Shown: positions 1 through 8,670, counted from the first letter of the stretch. The stretch: 64,000 bases of DNA from an uncultured Clostridia bacterium (GCA_947627005.1 CANQUJ010000001.1:1-64000), one strand, 5' to 3'. The notes: generated by a model not told the origin, from the letters alone. Numbers and translations: made by a program.

Positions 1-335
1 AATCCGCAATATACCGCTAAAAGCCGTATGGCTATTTTTTTGAAATCAATACCCAGTCCATATAGGTCTGTTATCCCCTCGGACGCGGGCTTAAGCTCTT
101 CGGTGTTCATCTCTTCGGCGGTAGAAAGCTCCATAATGCGGTGGAGCGGGGCGCGGAATCTGTCAGAAAGGCCGGAGAGAAACTCTTCTCTTGTTCTTAG
201 AATATTTTCGGCGCGGTATCTCTCTTTAGTGCTGATGATTATAAACAGCGCGAACGCGGCGATCATCGGAATAAGGGTCGCCGAGCTTATTATAAGCTGT
301 TTGTAGCTGTCTTTAAGGAATTCGCTTTGCGAATA
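1..335 (-). CDS. Degenerate histidine-kinase-like membrane protein, partial at both ends
   Basis: The minus strand is open from a TAG at 336-338 down to the window edge. It reads a transmembrane segment (about LIPMIAAFALFIII) followed by a linker and FLSGLSDRFRAPLHRIMELS, which aligns with the HisKA H-box (SHELRTPL) of sensor kinases such as the one starting at 961. The phosphoacceptor His is replaced by Asp (SD-RFRAPL). There is no ATG, GTG or TTG before the transmembrane helix; the first ATG (266) lies inside it. The usual extracytoplasmic sensor domain is therefore absent, and the frame runs straight back into repeat DNA. It may be a decayed or 5'-truncated kinase, or a pseudokinase with an unrecognised start. 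The 3' part lies outside the window, so the ATPase domain cannot be judged. Confidence 0.5.
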
Positions 336-600
336 CTATTTTAGACGCCCACCCCCTTCCCCCTCCCGCGGGGAGGGGGATCCGCCCGCCGGGTTTATAT
401 TTAAAATGAGATCTAATCCCGCCCACAACATCCCGCCGCTAAAAGGAATCGCGCGAAGCGCGATACTATTTTTAGTCACCCCGCCACCGCGAAACTTTGC
501 GCGAAAGTATAAAATAGCGCTGCCCCCTCCCCTCGAGGGGCGGGGGCACGAGCGAAGCGAGAGGGGTGGGGTGCAAGCGACGCCCGAAACAAAGAAATAA
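315..600. repeat. Repeat-rich intergenic DNA: palindrome + ATACTATTTTTAG units and C/G-rich palindromes
   Basis: Two units share the plan 'GC palindrome then ATACTATTTT(T)AG': 319-345 (TTCGC-ttt-GCGAA stem) and about 440-477 (CGCGC-gaa-GCGCG stem). The stems differ in sequence but stay self-complementary. They are followed by C-rich/G-rich inverted runs (CCCTCCCGCGGGGAGGG near 360; CCCCCTCCCCTCGAGGGG near 525). A third unit of the same plan lies at 48576-48625. The short ORFs predicted here are unconvincing. Confidence 0.5.
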
Positions 601-612
601 AGGTCTTGTTTG

Positions 613-816
613 TCAGCGTCGCTGCGAGCCCGCCTTTCGGCGGGCTCCCAACTCGGGCGGAGCGATTAGAAATAGCATACCCCCGAACGAGCGGTTAGCG
701 AGTTCGCGGGTATACATTTTACGCGTAGGCCGGCGGGCGGGATTATCTACGTCCAATGCATCTTTTATAATGGACTTGCGGCATTTTCGGGCGGGCGCAT
801 AACGCTTAGCTTTCAT
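613..816 (-). CDS. Possible small basic protein, unrecognised
   Basis: A 67-codon frame starting MKAKRYAPARK is preceded by GGAGG with a 7-nt gap to ATG. It is rich in Arg/Lys and Pro, has no membrane segment and matches no family I know. Its 3' end runs through a strong inverted repeat (GAGCCCGCC-tttc-GGCGGGCTC, about 627-650), which is unusual inside a real gene and suggests the region is repeat DNA with a fortuitous frame. I keep it only because of the good ribosome-binding site. Confidence 0.2.
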   Translation of the reverse strand: MKAKRYAPARKCRKSIIKDALDVDNPARRPTRKMYTRELANRSFGGMLFLIAPPELGARRKAGSQRR

Positions 817-893
817 CACCCTGCCTCCATTTAGGGCTTCCCCCTCGCGCTTCCGCTTAATTCGAAAATCGCCTGCTTATTCTCCCCCACCCT

Positions 894-922
894 TTGACAA
901 ATAGCTCTTACGGTGCTATAAT
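894..922 (+). promoter_or_regulatory. Sigma-A promoter of hybrid kinase gene
   Basis: TTGACA (894-899) and TATAAT (917-922) are separated by exactly 17 bp, 38 bp upstream of the start codon at 961. Both hexamers are perfect consensus. Confidence 0.85.
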
Positions 923-960
923 ATTTTAATACTTTCCGATGATCTTCGAGGTGGTGCAAA

Positions 961-3072
961 ATGTTCCGCAGAATTGTCGCTTTTCTGCTTGCTTTTTCGG
1001 TCGCGGCGGCTTCGGCTTTTTGCGCGGCGGCGGCCGCGTTTGCCGACTCCGGCGAGTCGGAGCTTAATTCCGAAGAGCGAAATTACATTGAAAATCACAA
1101 AACGCTTAAAATCGGCTATGTTCAGGACAGAATACCCGTTTCGTTTACCGACGAAAACGGCGAGCTTGCCGGTATCTCAAGATATATCTTCGACCGCGTA
1201 AGCGAGCTCTGCGGGATAGATTTTGAATATGTTCCGCTGCCGGCGGGCGAGGTTACATACGACTACCTCATCGAAAGCGGGCTCGACCTTGTCTCGAGCG
1301 TTGAATACAACAAAGAAAACATCAACGCCCGCGGAATACTCATCAGCAACCCTTATTTGACGAGCAGAAAGGTCGTAGTCGCAAGAGAGGGGCTTGAATT
1401 CAGATACGACGCAAACCTTTCGGTCGCGGTTTTGACCGGCTCGCAGACTATACGAAAGGTCCTCGGCGAGGCATACCCGAATTTCGAGCTTATCGACTAC
1501 CCCTCGATTACCGCCTGTATCGACGCGGTAAATTCGGGCGAGACCGACCTTATGATCCAAAACCAATACGTCGTCGAATATCTAATCTCTAAGCCGATAT
1601 ACGACAAGCTGAACGTAATTCCCGTCCTTGGGATGGAGGACCAGCTCTGTTTTTCGGCGGTGGTCGCTTTCGGGGACTATGAGGGAAGCAGCGAGGAAGA
1701 CGGCCGAACCCTTATCGGGATACTTAACAAGGCGATTTCGCAGATTTCGGAGGACGAGATCGGGACCTATACAATCGAGGCGATAATGGACAACCAGTAT
1801 CGCTACAATCTCTCCGACTTTTTATATCGCTACCGCCTTTCGGTCAATATAATCGCGGGCGCGGCGGCGGTGATCATAATTCTTGCGGCGTTGCTCGTAA
1901 GGCTTCATATAAAATTCGTCGAAAACAAGGCGAACGAAAAGGCGAGGTCGCAGTTTTTGTCGACTATGAGCCACGAGCTCAGGACCCCGCTTAACGGAAT
2001 AATCGGGCTTAACCGCCTTATGCTTGACAACCCGGGGGACAAGGAGCGCCTCTGCGAATATCTTCGGCAGTCGGACGCCACGGCGAACTATCTTCTTTCG
2101 CTCGTAAACGATATGCTCGATATGTCGGGGCTTCAGGACGGCAGCCTTGAGCTTGTCGTCAAGCCGACCGACCTTAACCTTGTAATCGGAACGGTAAACT
2201 CGATCGCGGAGAACGCGATGACCGCGAAGGGGATAAAATATTCGTTTGAATCAAAGCTCGAATACCCCTATGTTTTGGGGGACGATATCCGTATCCAGCA
2301 GGTTTTGCTCCATCTTTTGGACAATGCCGGGAAGTTTACCGGCAGGGGCGGAAGCGTAAGCCTCTCGGTTCGGCAGGAGCTTAACCCCGACGGAAAGGTC
2401 ATGACCTTCGCCGAAGTAAGCGACACCGGCAGAGGAATGAGCGAAGAGTTCCAAAGCCGGATATTCGACGCCTTTGCCCGCGAGCTTGAAACCGTCTCAA
2501 AGGGCAACCAGGGCGCGGGGCTCGGGCTTCCGATAAGCCGCCGGCTTGCGCTTATGATGGGCGGAGACCTTAGCTTTGTAAGCCGAAAGGGCGAGGGAAG
2601 CAGATTTACATTCAGCTTTGCGGCGGACAAGGCCGAGAAGCCGGAGGATTCGCAAAAGACCGCCGAGCTTAGGCCGGAGGAAAAGCCGAGGGTTTTGGTC
2701 GCCGAAGACAACGAGCTTAACGGAGAGATCATAATCGAGCTTTTGAGGGAATACGGCTACGAATCGGACCTCGCCGAAAACGGAAAGGTCGCGCTTGAGA
2801 TGTTTGAGAAGTCGGCGCCAAACGAATACGGAGTTATTCTTATGGACCTCTTGATGCCCGAGATGGACGGATTCGAGGCCGCCAAGGCTATCCGCCTTTT
2901 AAAGAGGGAGGACGCGAAAACCGTCAAGATATTCGCATGCACTGCAAACTCTTCGGACGAAGACAGGTCTAAGGCGCGTTCGAGCGGAATGGACGACTTT
3001 ATCACCAAGCCGGTCGACGTAAGAATACTTATAGAAAAAATGGGCGGGGCGAACGATCGCCGAAATATATAA
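961..3072 (+). CDS. Hybrid sensor histidine kinase with periplasmic-binding sensor and receiver domain
   Basis: Two-component hybrid kinase of 703 residues. A signal peptide/anchor (1-30) is followed by an SBP_bac_3-like extracytoplasmic sensor (about 40-285, beginning HKTLKIGYVQDRIPVSF). Next come a membrane helix (about 297-317), HisKA with an intact H-box (MSHELRTPLNGIIG, near 340), an HATPase_c domain (N, G1 and G2 boxes in HLLDNAGKF, DTGRGM, GAGLGLPIS) and a C-terminal receiver (about 575-695). The receiver has the acidic pocket (VAEDN), phospho-Asp (ILMDLLMPEMDG), Thr/Ser switch (FACTANSS) and Lys (ITKPV). Binding-protein-like sensors in this arrangement usually sense small polar solutes; the ligand here is unknown. 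The start has AGGTGG 8 nt upstream. No cognate separate regulator is adjacent; the SGNH gene 14 nt downstream is probably cotranscribed. The partial kinase at 1-335 could be a decayed relative. Confidence 0.93.
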   Translation: MFRRIVAFLLAFSVAAASAFCAAAAAFADSGESELNSEERNYIENHKTLKIGYVQDRIPVSFTDENGELAGISRYIFDRVSELCGIDFEYVPLPAGEVTYDYLIESGLDLVSSVEYNKENINARGILISNPYLTSRKVVVAREGLEFRYDANLSVAVLTGSQTIRKVLGEAYPNFELIDYPSITACIDAVNSGETDLMIQNQYVVEYLISKPIYDKLNVIPVLGMEDQLCFSAVVAFGDYEGSSEEDGRTLIGILNKAISQISEDEIGTYTIEAIMDNQYRYNLSDFLYRYRLSVNIIAGAAAVIIILAALLVRLHIKFVENKANEKARSQFLSTMSHELRTPLNGIIGLNRLMLDNPGDKERLCEYLRQSDATANYLLSLVNDMLDMSGLQDGSLELVVKPTDLNLVIGTVNSIAENAMTAKGIKYSFESKLEYPYVLGDDIRIQQVLLHLLDNAGKFTGRGGSVSLSVRQELNPDGKVMTFAEVSDTGRGMSEEFQSRIFDAFARELETVSKGNQGAGLGLPISRRLALMMGGDLSFVSRKGEGSRFTFSFAADKAEKPEDSQKTAELRPEEKPRVLVAEDNELNGEIIIELLREYGYESDLAENGKVALEMFEKSAPNEYGVILMDLLMPEMDGFEAAKAIRLLKREDAKTVKIFACTANSSDEDRSKARSSGMDDFITKPVDVRILIEKMGGANDRRNI

Positions 3073-3086
3073 AAGGGGATAATTTT

Positions 3087-4250
3087 ATGGACAGAAACAC
3101 TTTGGATTTTCGATGCGCTTGGGCGGCGCCGCCGCTTAACGAAGAGGCGGAGCTTCCGAAAAAGCTTCCTCTCGGCGGAAATACGATAAGATATCAGCTT
3201 CAGGTATCTTGCGGCGGAAAGGGGATCAGACTGACCTTTTCAAACGAATATTCAAAGACAACCGACCCGCCGGAGATTCCGCTTGAGATAGAATCGGTGC
3301 ATATCGCCAAGCTTAAAAAGCCGGGCGAGCCGGATATTTATACCGAGAGCGACGCGGAGGTTACCTTCGACGGAAAAAAGAGCGCTTTGGTCCCGGCCGG
3401 GGGAACGATAACCTCGGACTGCGCGGGGTTTGAATTTGAAGCCCTCGATTTTTTGGCGGTAAGCGTTAAATTCGGGAAGATACCGGAGCACCCCGCCTGC
3501 CACCGCGAGGCGGACTGCGGAAGCTGGCTTTTCGAGGGGGATAAAGTATCCGAAAACCTTGCGCCGAGCGAATTTCTTTGGAGCTATTTCTCTCTTTGCA
3601 GGGCGGACGCGCTGACCTCGGCCGAGATCGAGACCCTCGTCTGCTTCGGCGATTCTATAACCGACGGCGCGGTGTCGACCTTCAACGGATTCGACGCCTG
3701 GCCGAATATTCTGGCGCAGGGCCTTGCGAAGGACAAGTCGACCGAGAGGATATCGGCGGTGAACTGCGCGATAGCCGGCAACGCGATTTGGGGCGGATAC
3801 GGAGTCGCCGCGAAAATCAGATTCAAAAGAGACGTTTTGGACATTCCGGGGGTAAAATACGCGATAATTCTTATCGGCACGAACGACATTCCGGGCGCGC
3901 AAAGGGACACCTCGGAGGAGATGATGGCGGAATACAAGGCGATGCTCGAGGCCTGCCACAGCAGGGGGATAAAGGTATACGCAGGGTCGATTACGCCGTT
4001 TTGGAATAACGACTGGTGGAGATCCGAGCTTCACGAGCAGATCCGCAAAAAGGTGAACGACCGGCTTATGAGCGACGACAGCGGCTTTGACGGGCGGATA
4101 GATTTCGCTTCGGCGACCGCCGACCCAAGCTGCCCCGCAGCGCTTAAGGCGGAATACGATTCGGGCGACGGACTTCACCCGAGCGCCGCCGGCCACCGAG
4201 CGATGGGCGAGGCCGCGCTTAGGGCGATGAAAAGATACCTTGGGAAATAA
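3087..4250 (+). CDS. SGNH/GDSL-family hydrolase, no signal peptide
   Basis: 387-residue protein with an N-terminal beta-sandwich-like half (1-185) and a C-terminal SGNH hydrolase. Block I is CFGDSITDG with the nucleophile Ser, block III is IGTNDIPG, and the C-terminal DGLHPSAAGH supplies the Asp-His pair. The family deacylates carbohydrates or other esters; the substrate is not evident. It is clearly paralogous to the lipoprotein at 47092-48306: both share a WA-start, LR(Y/Q)Q(L/I)-VS-GG, LSFSNEY-like segment, ESVHIA/SSVHIA and CHREA. This copy has no signal peptide, so it should act in the cytoplasm, whereas its paralogue is exported. The RBS AGGGG precedes the ATG, and it lies 14 nt after the kinase, so it is likely in the same operon. 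Confidence 0.88.
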   Translation: MDRNTLDFRCAWAAPPLNEEAELPKKLPLGGNTIRYQLQVSCGGKGIRLTFSNEYSKTTDPPEIPLEIESVHIAKLKKPGEPDIYTESDAEVTFDGKKSALVPAGGTITSDCAGFEFEALDFLAVSVKFGKIPEHPACHREADCGSWLFEGDKVSENLAPSEFLWSYFSLCRADALTSAEIETLVCFGDSITDGAVSTFNGFDAWPNILAQGLAKDKSTERISAVNCAIAGNAIWGGYGVAAKIRFKRDVLDIPGVKYAIILIGTNDIPGAQRDTSEEMMAEYKAMLEACHSRGIKVYAGSITPFWNNDWWRSELHEQIRKKVNDRLMSDDSGFDGRIDFASATADPSCPAALKAEYDSGDGLHPSAAGHRAMGEAALRAMKRYLGK

Positions 4251-4280
4251 AAAAGCAGACTCGTAAGAGTCTGCTTTTTT
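4250..4280 (+). terminator. Rho-independent terminator after SGNH gene
   Basis: AAAAGCAGACTC-gtaa-GAGTCTGCTTTTTT hairpin immediately after the stop codon; A-tract and T-tract make it potentially bidirectional. Confidence 0.9.
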
Positions 4281-4282
4281 AT

Positions 4283-4397
4283 TCAGAAGTCAGAGGTCAT
4301 AGGTCGGAAATCAGAAGTTAGAAGGACAGAAGGGCCGAAATCGCAGAAAGTTCCGAAAACGATTTCTGTTCTCTGACAATCTGATTTCTGTTTTCTG
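4283..4397. repeat. AG-rich terminator-associated repeat, copy 1 (full)
   Basis: Left arm of GAAGTCAGAGGTC/GGAAATCAGAAG motifs, a central CCGAAATCGCAGAAA-like core, and a right arm TTCTGTTCTCTGACAATCTG that is largely complementary to the left arm. It lies exactly between two terminators. Related copies are at 29781-29826, 43512-43575 (complement), 46984-47098, 48373-48440, 48507-48541, 49925-50043, 51160-51222 and 57055-57145. Confidence 0.75.
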
Positions 4398-4425
4398 AAA
4401 AAAGCGGACTAAAGTCCGCTTTTTT
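4398..4425 (-). terminator. Terminator of the SLC13-type permease gene
   Basis: AAAAAAGCGGACT-aa-AGTCCGCTTTTTT; the T-run on the minus strand follows the gene stop codon at once. Confidence 0.85.
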
Positions 4426-5549
4426 CACAGCGCTTTTATCCCGAACATAAACAGGAGCAGGATAAACAGGAAGCCGAAGTTGAACGCCGAGAAGTATTCG
4501 ACGTAGTATTTCGCGTGGTGGGGGTGGTGCTTGGTGTATTCGCGGAAGGTTATAAGCGAGGCGAGAGAGGCGATGAGCGTCCCGATTCCGCCGATGTTTA
4601 CTCCGACCAAAAGGTCTGGATAATTTGTCGTAAACTGCGAGAGGAGTATCGCCGAGGGGACGTTTGAGATAAACTGGCAGGAGATGACGCTGAACAAAAG
4701 GGTGCTCTTTTCCAACAGGGAGGAGAAGAACCCGCGGACCGCCTCGATCCGCGCCATATTTCCGGCGAAGACGAAGAAGAAAACAAAAGTCAGAAGCAGG
4801 GGATAGTCGACCATTTTAAGCGCCTTGCGGTCGACGAACAAGAGCACCGCAGGTATCACGATAAGGCCGATCCAGTAGGGGATACCGCGAAAGACTATCG
4901 CGATGGCGAGGGCGAACAAGACGAGATAGAGCGCGGTCTTCTTCGGCTCGAGGCTTAGCTTTTCCTCCTCGAACTTAAGCGGCTCGTTCTTTACGAAGAC
5001 GAAGCAGCAGAGGGTTATAAGGGATATCGCAAGGCAGAAGGGCGGCGCCATTATGGTCAGAAATTCGCCGACGGGGATATTGAATTTGGTGTAGAGATAG
5101 AGATTCTGCGGGTTGCCGAATGGGGTCAACATTCCGCCGAGGTTTGCGGCGATGTTCTGCATTATAAAAGTGAACGCCATATATTTTCGCTTCCGCGAGG
5201 CGGTAAGAACGAAATAGCCGAGCGGCAGAAAGGTTAAAAGCGCCATATCGTTGGCGATGAGCATCGAGCCGATAAAGGTTATGTATACCAGCGCGACGAC
5301 GCACATTCGCGCGGTTTTAAAGCGCTCGACGATCTTTTCGGCGAGAACATAGAAGAAATTTACGTTTTTAAGCGCGCAGACCACCGCCAGAACGCAGAAA
5401 AGGCAGGTGAGCGTTTTAAAATCGAAATAGCCGAGATATTCGCGGTCGGGCGGAACTATCAGAGAGGTTATTATCGCGGCGAAAAGCGCCACGAACATGA
5501 CCGTGTTTTTCTTGAAGATATCCCTTGCGGCGGAAATTATCTTTTTCAT
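4425..5549 (-). CDS. SLC13/ArsB-like anion permease
   Basis: 374-residue polytopic membrane protein with about ten hydrophobic helices. It carries the anion-transporter features of the ion-transporter superfamily (citrate/arsenite/SLC13 group): a re-entrant NIAANLGGMLTPFGNPQN segment in the first half and ISNVPSAILLSQF in the second, the typical inverted-repeat pair of Asn-Pro substrate/sodium loops. The substrate cannot be assigned; dicarboxylate, sulfate or another anion is possible. I chose the ATG at 5549 (MKKIISAARD), which has GAGGGA 8 nt upstream, because the longer ORF start at 5618 lies upstream of the promoter. It is transcribed alone, convergent with the SGNH gene. Confidence 0.85.
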   Translation of the reverse strand: MKKIISAARDIFKKNTVMFVALFAAIITSLIVPPDREYLGYFDFKTLTCLFCVLAVVCALKNVNFFYVLAEKIVERFKTARMCVVALVYITFIGSMLIANDMALLTFLPLGYFVLTASRKRKYMAFTFIMQNIAANLGGMLTPFGNPQNLYLYTKFNIPVGEFLTIMAPPFCLAISLITLCCFVFVKNEPLKFEEEKLSLEPKKTALYLVLFALAIAIVFRGIPYWIGLIVIPAVLLFVDRKALKMVDYPLLLTFVFFFVFAGNMARIEAVRGFFSSLLEKSTLLFSVISCQFISNVPSAILLSQFTTNYPDLLVGVNIGGIGTLIASLASLITFREYTKHHPHHAKYYVEYFSAFNFGFLFILLLFMFGIKAL

Positions 5550-5586
5550 AAAGCTTCCCTCTTTCGCATATTCGCAAAACGAATTT

Positions 5587-5615
5587 ATTTTACTACTTTC
5601 AAACCGAAAAATCAA
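5587..5615 (-). promoter_or_regulatory. Promoter of the SLC13-type permease gene
   Basis: On the minus strand, TTGATT (5615-5610) and TAAAAT (5592-5587) with a 17-bp spacer. It excludes the 5618 start. Confidence 0.7.
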
Positions 5616-5724
5616 CACCGAAGCGAAGATTTTTGAGAATTTTTATCTTTGACTCAAAATAATTCGCGAGCGCGGAAGAGTGCGGCTTAATGTCATAAAA
5701 TATTGACTTTTTGCGAGAAAGGGC

Positions 5725-5755
5725 TTGACAAATCTCGGGGGGGGGGGTATATAAT
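5725..5755 (+). promoter_or_regulatory. Promoter-like element with 11-G tract in the spacer
   Basis: TTGACA (5725-5730) is followed by an uninterrupted run of eleven G (5737-5747), then TATATAAT. Depending on the -10 used (748-753 or 750-755) the spacer is 17 or 19 bp. Gain or loss of G residues would change promoter strength. A GC-rich inverted repeat (CCGCCCCGCC...GGCGGGGAT, 5763-5818) follows. Confidence 0.55.
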
Positions 5756-5869
5756 ACGGCTTATCCGCCCCGCCCGGTTTTCGGGAATCCGCGAAAAAGG
5801 GCGGTTCGGCGGGGATTAAAAACGCCCTAATAGCTAATTTTCAAGGCTATATTTTGTTGATAAAGTACA

Positions 5870-5898
5870 TTGACATTTTCTCTATATCGGATTATAAT
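5870..5898 (+). promoter_or_regulatory. Proximal promoter of the EAL gene
   Basis: TTGACA (5870-5875), 17 bp, TATAAT (5893-5898), about 100 bp before the start. It leaves an AT-rich leader of roughly 95 nt in which I see no known riboswitch. Confidence 0.8.
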
Positions 5899-5999
5899 TT
5901 AATTTGGAGTTAGAGGTTTTTGTGCAGAATTGCATAAAATTTACAGCATTTACAATTTCTTCTTATAAGATAAACGATAAAGACTACATATGAAAAGAG

Positions 6000-8612
6000 A
6001 TGGGCAGAATGACAGACCGTATCAGCGCAAAGTGGGACGAACTTTTCGGCAAGGGGTGGAAGGAGATCATGAAGATCTGCCCCGAAATAGGCGGGTTTAT
6101 GCTCGACCGGGCCGAGCGTTCGGCCGTATTGGACGATAACGCCGCCAAGCTTGCGGAGACTGACTCGCAGCCCGACTATGACGCGATGGTCGATTATCTC
6201 GACATTTTGTCTTCAGACAATAAGGCATTCGCAAGGCTTTTGCCGCAGCTGTTTTACGACGACGGCGAATTTGCGGCCGGGATTTTAAGGTGGCACTACG
6301 ACTTTTCGGGCGAGCAGGCGAAGAACGTCGTCCCGATGTTCGAGCGCAGTCAGCTTGTATCGGCGATAAAACAGGCCAAAAAGCCCTCGCTTTTGGCGCT
6401 TTTGAACTTTGAAATGTCGGACAAGAGCGAGCCGGGCGACGCGCGCATTTTCGGGTCGTTGGCCGCGGTTATAAGCGTTATGCCGGAGGGCGCGGCTTTC
6501 TGTTCTAACTACGGGACCTGCTTCTGGCTGTTTGTCCCCGAATTTTCGGGTGACGGCGAGGCGCTTATAAACGAGGCGCGGATAGCCGTTACCTCGAGCG
6601 GGCAGGCGGACGGGATCGCCGGAAAGAACGAGACCGGCAGATATATGACCTTTGAAGCCGGAATCGGAACGCCGGACGGGTCTGCGGAGCAGAGAATGTC
6701 TACCGCAGAATTCGCGCTGTATCAAGCCGACATAGAGGGGCCGGAGCGGACCGTCGTATATTCTTCGGAGCAATACGAGATTTATCGGGGCGACTATGAA
6801 AAGATGAGCAAGTTCTCTAAGCTTGTGAACGAGAACCTGTTTATCTACCACTTCCAGCCGATAGTCAGCGCGAAGAACGGCAGCGTAGTCGCGTATGAAA
6901 TGCTTATGAGAAGCGACCCTTCGATCGGAATGTATCCGCTCGAGATCTTGGACTGCGCCGACAAGGCGAAGCGCCTTTACGACATCGAAAAGGCGACCTT
7001 GCGCAACGCCTTGAGCATTATGGAGAAAAACCAGGACGTCTTTAAGACCAAAAAGCTTTTCGTAAACTCGATAACCGCCCATATGCTTACCGACGAGGAC
7101 TGGAACGCCCTTGTTTCGCGGTACGGCGAGCTTATGGAGAAGATGGTAATAGAATTTACCGAGCAGACCGAGATCAACGACGAAAGCATAGAATCCATAA
7201 GAATGAGGCTTTTGTCCTCTAACATCAAGTGCGCGATAGACGACTTCGGGACCGGGTATTCGAACACCTCGAACCTTATAAGATACAGCCCCGACTTTGT
7301 TAAGATAGACCGCACCCTTATCGAGGGGATAAACAACAAGCCGAACGTAAGAAAGCTTGTTTCGGGGATAGTCGAATTTATCCACGCGAACGGATATCAG
7401 GCGCTGGCCGAAGGGGTCGAGACTTATGAAGAGCTTCAGGTCGTGATCCAGCTCGGGTGCGACCTTATCCAGGGCTACTACGTCTCGAAGCCGAAGCCGA
7501 TCATGCTGTACGAGGTTTCGGACGGCGTTTGCCGCGACATCGAAACGATAAATCTTATAAATACTACAAGCATTTCTCGGCCGTATTACCCCGAGAACGG
7601 CGAGACCGTCGACCTTTGCATGATTAAAAGCGACGGTTACAGCTCGGTATTCATAGAAGTCGGCGAGGTTAAATTCGTCGGCCGAAGCGACATTTATCTC
7701 GACACCGTGTTTATCATCAAGGGCGGGATCGAGACGAAGCTTTCGTTTGAAAACGTAAGAGTCAAGACCGAAAGAGAGGCCCCGGCGATATCTTTGGGCG
7801 ACGGCTCGAAGGTGGATATAGACCTTATCGGAGAGAATATTCTTGACGGCAAGGGGATATACGTCCCCGAATCGGCCTCGCTTAGGCTTGCGGGGGACGG
7901 TTCGCTTGAAGTCATATCCAACCTTGAAGACTGCTACGCGATCGGAGTTACGAGCCTTGAATCGCCCGGAAACATAGTTATAGATATGACCGGAAAGCTT
8001 ACGGTTAGGGCGAACGGCGACGTTGTAGTCGGCATAGGCGGCGGAAAGAACGAATCCTCGACCGCGATCCGGCTTTTGGGCGGAAAGGTAGCGGTATACT
8101 GCTCCGGAAGGTCATGCGTCGGGGTCGGGATATCCTCGGGCAACGCGATAGTTGACATTGACGACTGCGAATGTGAGATGGAGATGACCGCGCCCGAGAT
8201 AGTCGGCGTCGGGGCGACTGCGAGGAACGTAGACATCAGCATCAAAAATTCGAGCCTTAAAGAGGTCTTCAGCGGAATTAGAATCGCGGGAATCGGAACG
8301 ATAGAATACGGCAGCGGAAGGATCTCGCTTTATAAGACCGTCACCGACGACGTTATGAAGGGCAGGATTGTAAACTGCATCGGCACGAGAAGCGGAAACA
8401 CCGGCTGCCACTTGAACGAATCATATGTTACGCTTTACTGCGAGAGCGGCTCGGTTTCGGGCGTGGGCGACATGTTCGGCTCGGGCGACGTTTCGATTTT
8501 AAGGTCGAAGCTTAATTTCGACTTCCGCACCGGCGACGGCTTCGCCTACGGCAGCCGCACCGGAATAACGAAATGCGAGCAGACCGAGGAAACGATAAAG
8601 ATAAACGAATGA
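6000..8612 (+). CDS. EAL-domain protein with degenerate GGDEF-like region and beta-helix-like tail
   Basis: 870 residues, no membrane helix. Residues about 130-270 resemble a worn-out GGDEF fold (the signature site reads YGTCFWLFVP; later AEFALYQADIEG). Residues 275-525 form an EAL domain with the residues expected for c-di-GMP hydrolysis: YEMLMR (Glu kept, so EML), FVNSI, IEFTE, AIDDFGTGYS, VKIDRTLI, LAEGVET, QGYYVSKP. The last about 330 residues are Gly/Val/Ile/Ser-rich strands in loose repeats (KVDIDLIGENIL, SLRLAGDGSLEVIS, VDISIKNSSL), suggestive of a right-handed beta-helix as in Cthe_2159-type carbohydrate-binding modules. Such a fold on a cytosolic EAL enzyme is unusual. The ATG at 6000 or the one at 6009 (M4) could be used; neither has a strong RBS. 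Confidence 0.85.
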   Translation: MGRMTDRISAKWDELFGKGWKEIMKICPEIGGFMLDRAERSAVLDDNAAKLAETDSQPDYDAMVDYLDILSSDNKAFARLLPQLFYDDGEFAAGILRWHYDFSGEQAKNVVPMFERSQLVSAIKQAKKPSLLALLNFEMSDKSEPGDARIFGSLAAVISVMPEGAAFCSNYGTCFWLFVPEFSGDGEALINEARIAVTSSGQADGIAGKNETGRYMTFEAGIGTPDGSAEQRMSTAEFALYQADIEGPERTVVYSSEQYEIYRGDYEKMSKFSKLVNENLFIYHFQPIVSAKNGSVVAYEMLMRSDPSIGMYPLEILDCADKAKRLYDIEKATLRNALSIMEKNQDVFKTKKLFVNSITAHMLTDEDWNALVSRYGELMEKMVIEFTEQTEINDESIESIRMRLLSSNIKCAIDDFGTGYSNTSNLIRYSPDFVKIDRTLIEGINNKPNVRKLVSGIVEFIHANGYQALAEGVETYEELQVVIQLGCDLIQGYYVSKPKPIMLYEVSDGVCRDIETINLINTTSISRPYYPENGETVDLCMIKSDGYSSVFIEVGEVKFVGRSDIYLDTVFIIKGGIETKLSFENVRVKTEREAPAISLGDGSKVDIDLIGENILDGKGIYVPESASLRLAGDGSLEVISNLEDCYAIGVTSLESPGNIVIDMTGKLTVRANGDVVVGIGGGKNESSTAIRLLGGKVAVYCSGRSCVGVGISSGNAIVDIDDCECEMEMTAPEIVGVGATARNVDISIKNSSLKEVFSGIRIAGIGTIEYGSGRISLYKTVTDDVMKGRIVNCIGTRSGNTGCHLNESYVTLYCESGSVSGVGDMFGSGDVSILRSKLNFDFRTGDGFAYGSRTGITKCEQTEETIKINE

Positions 8613-8632
8613 CGAAGATTGAGAAAAGAAGA

Positions 8633-8656
8633 GCCCCTTTCCGAAAGGAGAGGGGC
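8633..8656. terminator. Hairpin between convergent EAL and DUF2726 genes
   Basis: Ten-base-pair stem GCCCCTTTCC-gaaa-GGAGAGGGGC with one G-T pair. The T-run on the plus side is weak (GATTTCT), so efficiency is uncertain. Confidence 0.6.
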
Positions 8657-8670
8657 GATTTCTGCGGCTT

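Noticed and set aside
5899-5999. c-di-GMP riboswitch before the EAL gene
   Set aside because: The AT-rich leader lacks the conserved GEMM core and tetraloop/receptor elements.
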